Source of the DNA: Salipaludibacillus neizhouensis
GTDB taxonomy: Bacteria > Bacillota > Bacilli > Bacillales > Salisediminibacteriaceae
Direction of reading: 5' to 3'
DNA: 64,000 nucleotides
Assembly: GCF_002886185.1 (NCBI RefSeq)
Contig: NZ_KZ614146.1
Location: 2,761,914 to 2,825,913 of the forward strand
The position numbers and the translations under genes are program-made. The notes beneath the pieces were generated by a model. It saw only the letters and a program-made list of their open reading frames with translations. It did no database searches and was not told the DNA's origin. How positions within the stretch are numbered: position 1 is the stretch's first letter; each line of letters opens with the position of its first letter. Of the stretch, positions 19,412 to 28,396 are shown piece by piece.

Positions 19412-20495
19412 TTTTTCCGTTACTTTTTTTTGTAATTATGTAAGCTATTATGACCGCCATTACTCCAGCTGAGATTTTCCCAATCATCATAGGAAGAACC
19501 ATTTCGGCTTCTACAGCGGCAGAAAACCCTAGATGTCCGCCTAATACAAATGCACCACTAACAGAAAAAGCAATGTTAATCAGTTTCCCTTGTTCTTCCA
19601 TTTCATGGATTTTTTTAAACATTGGAATGCTGTGTGCTAATGAAGATATTAATCCCACGACTGTTAATTCCGTCAACCCGATTTTTTTTATATACTCGCT
19701 GCAAAGCGGAATAACCTTTGTTCTCAAAAAATGTACAAGTGGAAATGCACCAGCAAGGGTTAATACAATGAGTCCGACTATTTCCATCGAGTCCTGAAAC
19801 GGTGTCAGACCCGCGATGATAGTTATATCACTTAATTCCTGTACAGCAACAACAGCTATTATAGAAGAAACTAGCACCATTATTACTCTTCCTGCAATAA
19901 CAAATAGTTGAATCATAAAGTTTTTAAGCCAGAATAATCCTGCAATAATCACCACTATAAATATTAGAACCGGAAGCAGTTGTAAAATTAAAAAAGTTGG
20001 TGCGTAACCCGCAACTAATCCAGCTATAAATGCCCCTGCTGGAATAGGAATGAGCCCAATCATTATGCCTTTCGCCAAAATTGGATAGTCATTCTTTGAA
20101 ATAAGTCCTAATGCCACCGGTACCGTAAATACAAATGTTGGTCCAAGCATGGTCGACATAATAATTCCGGAGAACAAACCTGCCCTTTCATCCTCTGCCA
20201 ATTCTATCGCTAAAGAATAGCCACCCATATCTATTGCCAAAAGCATACCTGGAAACATCGCCGGATCTGCACCTAAAAATGAAAAAATCGGCGTCACAAT
20301 AGGTTTCAGTGACTCTGCCAGGACCGGTGCTATAGAAATCATCCCTACCATTACTAAGGCTAGTGGCCCCATAGCCTGAAAACCCTCATCAAATGCTTTT
20401 CCATAGCCTCTTCGATTCCCTAAAGCTTTATCTATAACTCCAATTATTAAAAATAATAATAGAATATAAATCACAACAGTATGTATTATCACCAT
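19392..20495 (-). CDS. eutH: EutH-type ethanolamine permease
   Basis: Integral membrane protein of the EutH family, which imports ethanolamine. Roughly ten hydrophobic helices cover its whole length. Typical segments are GFQAMGPLALVMVGMISIAP, FPGMLLAIDMGGYSLAIELA and GGHLGFSAAVEAEM. About 367 aa, as in the family. The start at 20495 (ATG) is used because the longer frame begins at TTG without a ribosome site; a GTG three bases later is also possible given AAGGTG upstream. No other eut genes (ammonia lyase, microcompartment) are in the window, so it acts as an orphan transporter. Confidence 0.88.
   Translation of the reverse strand: MVIIHTVVIYILLLFLIIGVIDKALGNRRGYGKAFDEGFQAMGPLALVMVGMISIAPVLAESLKPIVTPIFSFLGADPAMFPGMLLAIDMGGYSLAIELAEDERAGLFSGIIMSTMLGPTFVFTVPVALGLISKNDYPILAKGIMIGLIPIPAGAFIAGLVAGYAPTFLILQLLPVLIFIVVIIAGLFWLKNFMIQLFVIAGRVIMVLVSSIIAVVAVQELSDITIIAGLTPFQDSMEIVGLIVLTLAGAFPLVHFLRTKVIPLCSEYIKKIGLTELTVVGLISSLAHSIPMFKKIHEMEEQGKLINIAFSVSGAFVLGGHLGFSAAVEAEMVLPMMIGKISAGVMAVIIAYIITKKSNGKIRTPLL
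19394..19430. terminator. Terminator hairpin shared by convergent genes
   Basis: Eleven-base arms aaagtaacgga / tccgttacttt followed by a run of Ts on the plus strand. The hairpin contains the last codons of both the 83-aa gene and the convergent eutH-like gene. Confidence 0.8.
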
Positions 20496-20532
20496 TTCAC
20501 CTTCTTTATAAGAAAAACGCAAAGCGTTTTTT

Positions 20533-20568
20533 ATTAAAAAAGGTCACTTGCCTCAAAGGACCAGTGAC
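20533..20568 (-). terminator. Terminator after the 143-aa anchored protein gene
   Basis: Stem gtcact / agtgac with extra pairing, then six Ts on the minus strand. It separates this gene from eutH. Confidence 0.75.
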
Positions 20569-20575
20569 AGCTTTT

Positions 20576-21007
20576 TCATTTCGTGAATTCTCCACTAAAC
20601 TCAGAGATACCTATCATCCATAAAGCTTCCACTTCTTCAGGTGTTAACCTGTTCAAAACCATGGATTCCAACTCTGCCTGTTCTTCAGATGTAAGCCCCC
20701 TCGACGCTTTTGCAGTAATATCTTTAATTTCACTAACTGTAAAATTACTGACAAGAACCTTTGTCGCCTCTTCTTTAGTAGAGAAAGCCATGTTCTCCGG
20801 TATTTTTCCACTACTAGCCTCGCTATTATATTTATCTAGAAGTTCACCAACTTGAGGATCTTCGAGAAGTTTTTCAATTCCATCATCAGCCAATATTTCA
20901 TTAGCAACTTGATCCACCAAATAGTCCGATGCATAAGATAGTAAGATGCGATACCCACCATAAGTTAACCCAATAATAATTACAGCAAAAATAAATATCT
21001 TTTTCAT
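20576..21007 (-). CDS. Hypothetical membrane-anchored protein, 143 aa
   Basis: Not recognised. Residues 4-28 form one hydrophobic segment (FIFAVIIIGLTYGGYRILL) that could anchor the protein in the membrane; the remaining 115 residues are acidic, helical and outside or peripheral. A repeated pattern of LTSEEQAELESMVLNRLTPE type near 104-124 suggests amphipathic helices. GAGAGGG precedes the ATG. It is transcribed alone, between a terminator and a region without genes. Confidence 0.6.
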   Translation of the reverse strand: MKKIFIFAVIIIGLTYGGYRILLSYASDYLVDQVANEILADDGIEKLLEDPQVGELLDKYNSEASSGKIPENMAFSTKEEATKVLVSNFTVSEIKDITAKASRGLTSEEQAELESMVLNRLTPEEVEALWMIGISEFSGEFTK

Positions 21008-21078
21008 ATATTGCCTATCCCTCTCCTACAAACAGTTAACTCTATTATAAAATCCATAAGTAGAAAAGCAAGGTATTT

Positions 21079-21240
21079 TTAGTCCGCCTTAGTAATTACA
21101 ATTTTTTCGGAAATCTCCGAAAATTCTGTGGAAAACGATTTAAGAAAAACTGCTTTGTAGTATTTAACGCTTGGATCATTCTTCCACCGGAGGATCGCGG
21201 ATTCTTCCAAACAACAATTTTTTATAAAGGCAGTTTTCAT
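21079..21240 (-). CDS. Possible small ORF, 53 aa (doubtful)
   Basis: An ATG-initiated frame with many Lys and Ser, beginning MKTAFIKNCCLEESAILRW. No clear ribosome binding site is present and no family is recognised. Listed because it is the only sizeable frame in the gap between the histidine kinase and the 143-aa protein. Confidence 0.2.
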   Translation of the reverse strand: MKTAFIKNCCLEESAILRWKNDPSVKYYKAVFLKSFSTEFSEISEKIVITKAD

Positions 21241-21266
21241 AATTGAGCGTTCATTGATAACAAAAA

Positions 21267-23108
21267 CTATTGTTTAATATAGACTTTTTCATATGCAGGC
21301 AATCGTATTGTAAAGGTAGTTCCCTCTCCTTCTTCACTTTTCACATTTATATCTCCACCATGATCTTCAATTATTTGATAAGAAACCATTAAACCTAAAC
21401 CAGTACCTTTTTCCTTCGTCGTAAAAAAAGGTTCACCAACTTTAGAGAGCAAGGATTTAGGGATTCCACATCCTTCGTCGATTACTTCTATTACCACAAA
21501 ATTATCTTCTTTTCTCGCTTTAACAGTAATTTCGCCTTGATCCATTGCTTCAATTGCATTTTTGATAAAATTTATAAATACCTGCTTGATTTGATTACTT
21601 ACCCCTTCAATTTCAAGTGGGGTATTCATTATGTCTTTCGTAATATAAATATTTTTAATAATAGCTTGAGTATTTAAAAGAGTGACAATATGTCCTAATA
21701 ACCCATCTAAATCACATATTTCATTTTTTGTTGTTTGAGGTTTAGACAGAATTAACAGTTCATTTAAAATTTGTTCAATCCGTCCGAATTCGGATTTCAT
21801 AATGTCAAAGTATTCTTTTTTTCCTTCTCCAGTTTTTTCTATTAACTGAAGAAAGCCCTTTAACGAAGTTAGTGGATTTCTAATCTCGTGCGCAATCCCA
21901 GCTGCAAGTTGTCCCACTGCTGATAATTTTTCCGATTGGTAAAGTATTTCTTCTGACTTCTTTTTTTCTGTAATATCTCTAAAGGTGTAAACTCTTCCTA
22001 CTGTTCGATTTGAATAAATCATTGGCGTCATCACGTAATCCATAATGATTGGTTTATCATCTTTTCTAAAGAAGGTTACTTCAGATTCTCTAATGACGCT
22101 TTCACCGGAGGGAAATTCTCCTTCAGATGGATAGATGCTTTTGTCATCTCTATTTTGATGAAACATTTCATTCAGATGCTTGATGTTAAGCTCTTCCTTG
22201 GAATAGCCAGTCATATTTTTAGCCGAGTCATTCCACATTACAACGTTGTTTTGTTCATCGATTCCTAAAATCCCCTCATCAACTGAATCAAGAATCAGCT
22301 TATTCATATGAGAAACTTCATTATATTTCTCCATATTGTACCGCTGATTAGTGATGTCCTTGACGATTCCGTAAACTCCTATAATATTTGATTGTACAAT
22401 GATAGGAATGGCAGTTAATAAAATATAAAAAGGAGTACCAGCTTCCAATGTTAAATTTAACTCTATGGCATTTGGTTTTCCAGTCTTTGCTTTATCAAAT
22501 AAGTCTTCCATCACATTCTTCTTACCTCGTGGCAAAAATTTACGAAAATCACTTCCTAATAAAAGTTTTTCATCGATTGGAAATAATTTTTTAAAGGCAG
22601 AATTAATTGCCAGGAGGTTCCCATCTAAATCAGCAGAACATACTGCATCAGGGTGTTTATGAAATAATGTCCGATAACTTTCTTCTACTACTTCCATTGC
22701 CACATGTTTTTCTGTTATATCTTGGAATATGATTATTAGGCTTCCATTTTTGGGATAAGCCTGTATATGCCACCATGAATCATATTCTGCTAGATATTCA
22801 TCGAATTCTACCGGTCTATTTTTCATAAGTGCATCATGGTATCCCTCATAGAGTAGTGTTCGAACAAAACTTGGGAACTCCATCCAAATATCTTTATAAA
22901 TTAAGGATTCTCGATTCTTTTGGAGAATAGATTCAGCAGCAGAGTTTATGTAAGTGAAATCCCATTTATTATTCAAACAAATAACTGCATCTGAAAGATT
23001 ATCAAATATCACCGTAAATGAGGTCATCACATCAGATAAATCATCGCTAAAATCGACAAGAGAGAATATATTATTTTTCTCTCCACTTATTTTATCGATA
23101 TTTTTCAT
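21267..23108 (-). CDS. Multi-PAS sensor histidine kinase (sporulation-kinase type)
   Basis: Cytoplasmic histidine kinase of 613 aa without membrane segments. Three PAS domains occupy roughly 25-135, 145-255 and 265-385; each ends in a DITEK or DITNQ-like motif. The dimerisation and phosphoacceptor domain has AAGIAHEIRNPLTSLKGF with the phosphorylated His near 407. The ATPase domain has N-box NFIKNAIEAM, G1 DEGCGIP and G2 GTGLGL. The H-box matches sporulation kinases such as KinA and KinE that feed the Spo0A phosphorelay. The start at 23108 is chosen for GAGGGGTG 6 nt upstream. No response regulator is adjacent, which fits a phosphorelay kinase. Confidence 0.87.
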   Translation of the reverse strand: MKNIDKISGEKNNIFSLVDFSDDLSDVMTSFTVIFDNLSDAVICLNNKWDFTYINSAAESILQKNRESLIYKDIWMEFPSFVRTLLYEGYHDALMKNRPVEFDEYLAEYDSWWHIQAYPKNGSLIIIFQDITEKHVAMEVVEESYRTLFHKHPDAVCSADLDGNLLAINSAFKKLFPIDEKLLLGSDFRKFLPRGKKNVMEDLFDKAKTGKPNAIELNLTLEAGTPFYILLTAIPIIVQSNIIGVYGIVKDITNQRYNMEKYNEVSHMNKLILDSVDEGILGIDEQNNVVMWNDSAKNMTGYSKEELNIKHLNEMFHQNRDDKSIYPSEGEFPSGESVIRESEVTFFRKDDKPIIMDYVMTPMIYSNRTVGRVYTFRDITEKKKSEEILYQSEKLSAVGQLAAGIAHEIRNPLTSLKGFLQLIEKTGEGKKEYFDIMKSEFGRIEQILNELLILSKPQTTKNEICDLDGLLGHIVTLLNTQAIIKNIYITKDIMNTPLEIEGVSNQIKQVFINFIKNAIEAMDQGEITVKARKEDNFVVIEVIDEGCGIPKSLLSKVGEPFFTTKEKGTGLGLMVSYQIIEDHGGDINVKSEEGEGTTFTIRLPAYEKVYIKQ

Positions 23109-23417
23109 ATTTACACCCCTCATCTTGTCCCATTTTTATACTATCCCTATTTTACCAAATAACTCATACAATCACATATTTTTTTATCCCTTAAAAACTA
23201 TGTTTCTCAATGTTATTCTTCATTTTTCGTCAAAAAAAATAACCTTCTTAGAATGTTGTGTCTATTCCTGTAAATTTTTTATTTAAACGGTAAAGAGTTT
23301 TAAACATTTCATTGAAGACTTCTTTTATGGATTTCATTATTTATCCCTCGATTATTTATATAATAAATAGCAAATCAGAAAGATTAATATTAATTCTATA
23401 ATTCGGTTTTAAACAAT
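23109..23417. other. AT-rich intergenic region with a possible tiny ORF
   Basis: Very AT-rich. Apart from the 29-codon frame listed separately nothing was recognised. Confidence 0.4.
23248..23337 (-). CDS. Possible tiny basic peptide, 29 aa
   Basis: Frame MKSIKEVFNEMFKTLYRLNK and nine more residues, preceded by GAGGG at a spacing of 8 nt. Amphipathic and basic. No known family recognised; the good ribosome site is the main support. Confidence 0.35.
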   Translation of the reverse strand: MKSIKEVFNEMFKTLYRLNKKFTGIDTTF

Positions 23418-23975
23418 TTAATTCAATTCTTTTACATCTAACAGTATAGATGTTGTGTAGGAATGATCTTCTTTCGTTTGACCAGTATTAATCATGAACT
23501 CAGATCTTACTTCGACCTCGTATTCTCCTGGTGGGAAGCCTTCTTCTTTTATATATGAACTCATAAATACGGCAGTCTTATCATTATTATCATTGGGTAA
23601 TGCCTGTTTATCATATTCCTCTTCATACCATTGATCATATTCAAGAATAGTATTTCTGAAAGTGCTTCTTACAGCAAAGGGGATCTCTACCCCTCTGGTT
23701 GATTCTATAATATCAAATGTAAATGGACTGTTGGCGTAAGTAATCACTAATTCTTCCTTATTTCCTCTATATTTTAACTTCCCGACAATTGTTATCGGTT
23801 CCCCAGCTTCATACACTGCATTCTTGGAAACTAACCTAAGTATAAAGTCACCAGCAGCTGTTTCGGAAACAACCAAGTCTTCCTCTGTCAAAGCTTCAAC
23901 ATTTTCTTCCTTTTGCGTGCACCCTATAAGAAAAAAATTAAAAATAAATATTAGCAATATAAGCAAAACTTTCAT
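23418..23975 (-). CDS. Putative lipoprotein, 185 aa
   Basis: Signal peptide with lipobox FLIGC (Cys near residue 19), so the protein is probably lipid-anchored outside the membrane. The mature part is rich in beta-strand-like segments (EPITIVGKLKY, FTFDIIE, GEYEVEVRSEF), suggesting an immunoglobulin-like or BsuPI-like sandwich; the GEYEVEV ending resembles BsuPI-type proteinase inhibitors, but I am not sure. Start at ATG 23975 after AAAGGAGG; the preceding in-frame TTG is rejected. Monocistronic. Confidence 0.65.
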   Translation of the reverse strand: MKVLLILLIFIFNFFLIGCTQKEENVEALTEEDLVVSETAAGDFILRLVSKNAVYEAGEPITIVGKLKYRGNKEELVITYANSPFTFDIIESTRGVEIPFAVRSTFRNTILEYDQWYEEEYDKQALPNDNNDKTAVFMSSYIKEEGFPPGEYEVEVRSEFMINTGQTKEDHSYTTSILLDVKELN

Positions 23976-24119
23976 CAAATCCTCCTTTCATACATGATTC
24001 TTTTATCTTACCGCTTTTATCAAATTATACTCCTGACTAAAAATGAACCTTGATATGATCAAAAGAAGGTTTAATGGAATTTTGGAAGGGAATTACTATT
24101 AATGGAAGGAGAGATACAA

Positions 24120-24767
24120 ATGAAAGTTTTAATAATTGGAGCTAATGGACAAATAGGAAAACATATGGTGAAAATGTTAGGTTTAAGCTCTGAACATACA
24201 GTTAAAGCAATGGTTCGAAAGGAAGAACAGCAAGCTACGATGAATGAGCTTGGAGCAAATGAAGTAGTAATAGGTGATTTAGAAAAGGATTTCTCCCATG
24301 CCTATGATGGGGTAGATGCGGTTATTTTTGCTGCAGGCTCAGGTGGAAACACGGGAAAAGACAAAACGGAAGCAGTTGATCTTAGAGGAGCCGTCACTTC
24401 AATTGAGGAAGCAGGAAAAATTGGGGTTCAACGTTTTGTGTTGATTAGTTCAATTTTAGCTGATCGACCAGAGGATGGTCCCAAAGAATTACAACATTAT
24501 TTAAAATCTAAAGGTGCTGCAGATGAAGCTTTACAATATAGTTCCTTAAATTATACAATTCTGCGTCCAGGCGGTTTATCAAATGATCCTGCAACAGGCA
24601 CAATTACTGCTAAATTAAAGTTAGATGATCTAAATTCGACAATATCTCGTGAGGACGTAGCAAGCGCTGCTGTAAATGCACTCACAATTTCAGAAACATT
24701 TTATAGTACGATCGAGATTCTATCTGGCAATACCTCTATAGGTGAAGCCCTTAAAACATTCAAATAA
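24120..24767 (+). CDS. NAD(P)-binding sugar-epimerase-like protein (YhfK-like)
   Basis: Atypical short-chain dehydrogenase of 215 aa. The N-terminal Rossmann motif is IGANGQIGKHM at 5-15. The downstream segments AGSGGNTGKDKTEAVDL, RFVLISS and YTILRPGGLSNDP match the YhfK/NmrA-like group, which bind NAD(P) and often act as redox-linked regulators or reductases with unknown substrate. The start at 24120 is preferred over the in-frame ATG at 24102, since GGAGAG lies 7 nt upstream. No partner gene nearby. Confidence 0.82.
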   Translation: MKVLIIGANGQIGKHMVKMLGLSSEHTVKAMVRKEEQQATMNELGANEVVIGDLEKDFSHAYDGVDAVIFAAGSGGNTGKDKTEAVDLRGAVTSIEEAGKIGVQRFVLISSILADRPEDGPKELQHYLKSKGAADEALQYSSLNYTILRPGGLSNDPATGTITAKLKLDDLNSTISREDVASAAVNALTISETFYSTIEILSGNTSIGEALKTFK

Positions 24768-24809
24768 TTTCAAACATAAAACAAATTCTTCTCTTCTTTG
24801 TATAATTTA

Positions 24810-24838
24810 TTGCACGGTTAGATCATAACTATTATAAT
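24810..24838 (+). promoter_or_regulatory. Predicted SigA promoter of the small membrane protein gene
   Basis: TTGCAC at 24810-24815, a 17-nt spacer and a consensus TATAAT at 24833-24838, 33 bp before the start codon. Confidence 0.65.
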
Positions 24839-24871
24839 TAATTTACAAGGAAGATGGGGAGGAGAGTTCTG

Positions 24872-25099
24872 ATGATTGCTTTAAAGCAATTTTCAAAAGA
24901 GCAAAAATTTGATTTTGGAATGAACCTGGCTATTATAGGGCTAGCAATCCTGATCGGTGTTATTGTTGGTATGAATGAAGAATGGTTTTTAGCAAGGAAT
25001 TTTACTGCAGGCTATATGGCTGGTTCTCTTTTAGCAGCTTTATTATTATTTGCTCTTTATAGGACAATAGTTTTCTTCGTGAATTTAACAAAAAAATGA
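24872..25099 (+). CDS. Small membrane protein, 75 aa, two TM segments
   Basis: Two hydrophobic helices, about residues 18-38 (IIGLAILIGVIVGM) and 47-68 (AGSLLAALLLFALYRTIVFF), separated by a short polar loop. Unknown family. The start at 24872 has GGGGAGGAG at the right distance, whereas the frame extends upstream only to a weaker ATG. It has its own promoter and terminator. Confidence 0.6.
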   Translation: MIALKQFSKEQKFDFGMNLAIIGLAILIGVIVGMNEEWFLARNFTAGYMAGSLLAALLLFALYRTIVFFVNLTKK

Positions 25100-25170
25100 G
25101 AGTTTTGTTTTTAAAATTGATATTAACTCCCGGATCAATGTAAATTTTCCTTTAGAGCTTAGATAATATG

Positions 25171-25207
25171 AGGTCACTGAAAATTTGCCTATCAGTGGCC
25201 TTTTTTT
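25171..25207 (+). terminator. Terminator of the 75-aa membrane protein gene
   Basis: Arms ggtcactga / tcagtggcc (one G-U) followed by seven Ts. Confidence 0.8.
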
Positions 25208-25221
25208 AATTACCGACAATC

Positions 25222-25362
25222 TTATGTTTCATTTACACTTCTTTCTTGAAGAAATTCTCTGATTTCTCTTTGTGTCAAACCTTGTAAAAGTGCTTCCTCC
25301 ATTAAAACTATCCACTCAGCATCAACTTCCTTACTATTACTTTTATCTTTTATTTCAATCAT
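25222..25362 (-). CDS. SinI-like antirepressor, 46 aa
   Basis: Small protein with the SinI dimerisation domain: EVDAEWIVLMEEALLQGL is followed by TQREIREFLQ, closely matching the pattern DxEWxxLMxEAxxxGxxxEEIRxFL of B. subtilis SinI. SinI binds and inactivates SinR (or SlrR), the repressor of biofilm matrix genes. TGGAGGG precedes the ATG with proper spacing. It ends just beyond the terminator of the convergent small membrane protein gene. No SinR-like HTH gene is seen in the window, so its partner must lie elsewhere. The pattern match makes the family call strong. Confidence 0.82.
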   Translation of the reverse strand: MIEIKDKSNSKEVDAEWIVLMEEALLQGLTQREIREFLQERSVNET

Positions 25363-25798
25363 AATTTCCCTCCACAATTTACAATCTACTCTACAGCCTC
25401 ATTTTGTTCATTATATAGAACTAATTAACGAGAAAAATATCCCTTTTAGGAATGGTTGGCATAGGTGAAAATGATATTCTTTTTTAGGTAAGTTACAATA
25501 TATTTACTATAATATTACTAAGAAATACTACTGTAAATAGTTATTTATACCTATTTTACCAGAGGGTGGGATAGCGTTTTGTTCTCTATATTGAACCACA
25601 AGGGTGAATATTCGAGAATAAGCCCGAAAGTGCAAAAGCGACTTCCACAGAAAAAAAGGAGGTCACGGATAAAGTATAAAATTACCTGGCAATGCCTTTG
25701 TTCATTGAATCAAAAGGTCACTGAAAAAAGTGGAGTAGACTTTCTAAAAAAGCTCTGTGCCCTTTTGTTACTTTGTTAGCATGGAATCTTATAAGCAT

Positions 25799-25893
25799 TG
25801 CCCGCGGATAGCGTCCGCCTAGAGCTAGTTGGATCCTCTCTGTTCAACAAACACAATAATCTCTAACAAACCGATAATTTTATAAATTATCAT
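25799..25893 (+). repeat. Interspersed intergenic repeat, copy 3 (fullest)
   Basis: Has all blocks: CCGCGGATAGCGTCCGCC, TAGAGCTAGTTGGATCC, TCTCTGTTCAACAAACAC and AACCGATAATTTTATAAAT. Used as reference for the family. Confidence 0.6.
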
Positions 25894-25896
25894 GTT

Positions 25897-25933
25897 AAAA
25901 AGGACCCTGAAAAGTTTCATCAGGATCCTTTTA
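25897..25933 (-). terminator. Terminator of yhbH
   Basis: Stem formed by aaaaggaccctga and tcaggatcctttt with a few mismatches; T-run TTTTTAAC on the minus strand. Confidence 0.75.
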
Positions 25934-25946
25934 ATTTTCTTTTTTA

Positions 25947-27107
25947 TTAATGCATGTTAGCTGTTTCTTTTTGAAAGAACCACTTCAATGAACGATATAC
26001 ATCCTCTTTATCTTTTAAAATATAATGTCTAAATCGTTTATCCTGGATTTTATTATAGGCATTCATAAGAGTAGAGTTACGATTGTACTGATTAACTTCT
26101 CCATAACCAAACATACTCGATATTTCCATTAACTCGTTCACGTATTTCATACACCTTTGATTATCTGAAGTTAAATTATCGCCATCTGAAAAATGGAAAG
26201 GATATATATTATATCTTGAAGGTGAATACTCTTGATCAATAAGTTCTAATGCTTTGATATAAGCAGATGAGCAAATCGTTCCACCACTTTCACCTTTCAT
26301 AAAAAAGTCATCCTCTGAAACCTGTTTTGCCTCTGTATGGTGCGCAATAAAGGCTATGTCTACTGTTTCATATTTGGTTCTTAAAAATCTGGTCATCCAA
26401 AAAAAGAAACTTCTAGCCATATACTTTTCAAAACGTCCCATGCTTCCAGATGTATCCATCATCGCAATAACAACTGCCTTCGATTCAGGCTTAACTTTTT
26501 CTTCCCAAGTTTTATAACGAAGATCATCATTGTATATAGGTGCTACCCCTGCCTTACCGTCCATCGCATTTCGCTTAATCGCCTCTAATATTGTTCTTCT
26601 CTTATCCACATTTCCCATTAAACCTTTTTTTCTTATATCATTAAACTCAATGTTCTCAACAATGACATTATCTTCTTCTTTTTGCTGTAAATTCGGTAGT
26701 TCTAATTCCTCAAATAACATTGCTTCTAATTCAGTTATAGATACTTCCGCTTCATAATAATCTTTCCCTGCCTGATCTCCCGCACCGTCTCCTTGCCCTT
26801 GACCTTGCTTTTGAGGCTCTCTTGCTACAACATCACCCACGCCACTCTTACCATCACCTTGCCCTACATGTTTGCTTTTGTCATGATTATATCTAATTTT
26901 GTATTCATCCAATGAGCGAATTGGAACTTTAATCAGATCCCGTCCATTTGACATTACTATGCTTTCTTCACTTACTAAATCTGGTAGATTTTTTTTAATG
27001 GCTTCTTGAACTTTTTCATGGTGTCTTTGCTGGTCTTGCTGTCCTTTGCGGTGGAGGGACCAATTCTCATTTGAAACGATAAAGTTCTTTCCCCGTACGT
27101 TTGCCAT
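25947..27107 (-). CDS. yhbH: Sporulation protein YhbH (DUF444/UPF0229)
   Basis: 386-aa member of the YeaH/YhbH family. It has a von Willebrand factor A-like region with [13 protein letters not shown] near 217-229, where DTSGS resembles a MIDAS metal site, and [16 protein letters not shown] near 277-292. A Gly/Gln-rich basic linker (around 95-115) is typical. In B. subtilis yhbH is in the SigE regulon and needed for normal sporulation; members are functionally linked with PrkA. Here it lies downstream of prkA with a signal peptidase gene between them. AAGGAGGG precedes the ATG. Confidence 0.92.
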   Translation of the reverse strand: MANVRGKNFIVSNENWSLHRKGQQDQQRHHEKVQEAIKKNLPDLVSEESIVMSNGRDLIKVPIRSLDEYKIRYNHDKSKHVGQGDGKSGVGDVVAREPQKQGQGQGDGAGDQAGKDYYEAEVSITELEAMLFEELELPNLQQKEEDNVIVENIEFNDIRKKGLMGNVDKRRTILEAIKRNAMDGKAGVAPIYNDDLRYKTWEEKVKPESKAVVIAMMDTSGSMGRFEKYMARSFFFWMTRFLRTKYETVDIAFIAHHTEAKQVSEDDFFMKGESGGTICSSAYIKALELIDQEYSPSRYNIYPFHFSDGDNLTSDNQRCMKYVNELMEISSMFGYGEVNQYNRNSTLMNAYNKIQDKRFRHYILKDKEDVYRSLKWFFQKETANMH

Positions 27108-27510
27108 CGGTAAACCCTCCTTTAATACAAGTGGTGGATTTGAAACCTTTGTACCCTCTTCTTATTTTATACTATGCACCTAGGACAGTTAGTTGCCAAA
27201 AAACTATACAGAAACCTCTTATTTTCTTAACATTAACTTTAAAAATTAGGAATATAACTCCTAATGTAAAAGCTTTGATATAGAAATACCAAAATAATCT
27301 AAAATCCTATACGCTTACTGTATTTATGATCAGTGAGTTTCGTCGAACAAAGGCTATCCGAGATCAAACCAAGATTAGAAAACAACTAGGGTTAGACTCA
27401 AATTAAAAAATGTCTGATCCACAATATTATGGTCCAGACATTTTTCAAGGAATCATGCTGAAAATAACATATGATAACAAACAGTTATTCTCTTTATTTC
27501 ATACTAATTT
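27108..27510. other. Intergenic region between lepB and yhbH
   Basis: Contains the lepB terminator and a short plus-strand frame, 27327-27407, encoding MISEFRRTKAIRDQTKIRKQ and a few more residues. It has no ribosome site and looks like the end of a lost gene. Confidence 0.35.
27406..27445 (-). terminator. Terminator of the signal peptidase gene
   Basis: Arms aaaaatgtctg / cagacattttt with a partly paired middle; T-rich sequence on both sides, so it can act in both directions. Confidence 0.75.
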
Positions 27511-28104
27511 TCATTTAAAAAAACGCATATTTTCCGGTGGCCAAAAGGTCATATTCGCTTCCCCTACAATCATTTCTGTTGACACAAACCCAATATGACG
27601 ACTATCTACACTATTTTGCCTGTTATCTCCTAAAACAAACACATGCCCATCAGGCACAGTCGTTTTTTCAGTCTGCCCTTCCAAATCAAAATCTTCCGTA
27701 AACAGACCATTTTCATGAGCTTCTCGATGAACCTCTAAAAATTCCTCTTCATGAGCAACACCATTAATATAAAGCATGTCATCTTCATAATATATTTCAT
27801 CACCCGGCAAGCCAATCACTCTTTTAATATAATCAGATTCCTCTGTAGCATGAAAAATAATTAAATCAAATCTACTTGGCTCCTTCATCTCGTATCCTAC
27901 TTTATTCACAATGATTCTTTCCCCATCGTGAATCGTAGGCATCATCGATTTACCGTAAACGATATAATTAGTAAATAAAAACCCTCGCACAAAAAAAGTA
28001 AGAATTAACACTACAGCTATTAATTTTGAAAATGACCATATCATACGTTTCCAAGTTTGTTTCCTAGGACGATTGTCTGGTTCAGGTGCTTGGTCCGTAT
28101 TCAT
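27511..28104 (-). CDS. Type I signal peptidase (SipS-like)
   Basis: Membrane-anchored serine-lysine protease that removes signal peptides from secreted proteins. One N-terminal membrane segment lies at about 22-42. The catalytic serine is Ser53 in GKSMMPT and the lysine is Lys94 in YIKRVIGLPGD; box E is VFVLGDNRQNSVDSRHIG. 197 aa, the prokaryotic short form with a single anchor, as in SipS, SipT or SipV. AAAAGGAG is located upstream of the ATG. It is monocistronic, placed between the sporulation genes prkA and yhbH, which are neighbours without it in B. subtilis. Confidence 0.92.
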   Translation of the reverse strand: MNTDQAPEPDNRPRKQTWKRMIWSFSKLIAVVLILTFFVRGFLFTNYIVYGKSMMPTIHDGERIIVNKVGYEMKEPSRFDLIIFHATEESDYIKRVIGLPGDEIYYEDDMLYINGVAHEEEFLEVHREAHENGLFTEDFDLEGQTEKTTVPDGHVFVLGDNRQNSVDSRHIGFVSTEMIVGEANMTFWPPENMRFFK

Positions 28105-28365
28105 TTTTTTGACTCCTTTTTATCTAAATTTCCCCTTATATATACTTATAGGGCTTATTAAGATAATTGCCTCGAAGCAGTGTTTATAAACCAAATATTA
28201 AGAAAGTAATATAACTGTTAACATACTGTAACAATTGGATGTAAACGCATTCAATATAACTGAAATAAAACTAAGTTACGACATTATTATAAATACGGTT
28301 TTTTTCTCATCTAGGTTACCTTCCTGTTTCTTCTACCTCGACCTGTCTTCCACAGAAGAAATCGT

Positions 28366-28391
28366 AAAAAAGGGGATCTCTCCCCCCTTTT
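28366..28391 (-). terminator. Terminator of prkA
   Basis: aaagggg / ccccttt arms followed by six Ts on the minus strand, starting 6 nt after the stop codon. Confidence 0.8.
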
Positions 28392-28396
28392 ACTTT

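Larger units (their letters stand above)
25363..25946. other. Intergenic region with repeat copy and yhbH terminator
   Basis: Contains a 66-codon open frame at 25579-25779 (plus) that begins at a non-ATG codon and resembles nothing known, a copy of the interspersed repeat and the terminator of yhbH. No supported gene. Confidence 0.45.

Noticed and set aside
25579..25779. 66-codon plus-strand frame
   Set aside because: No good start, no recognised family, and it runs into the repeat copy at 25799.
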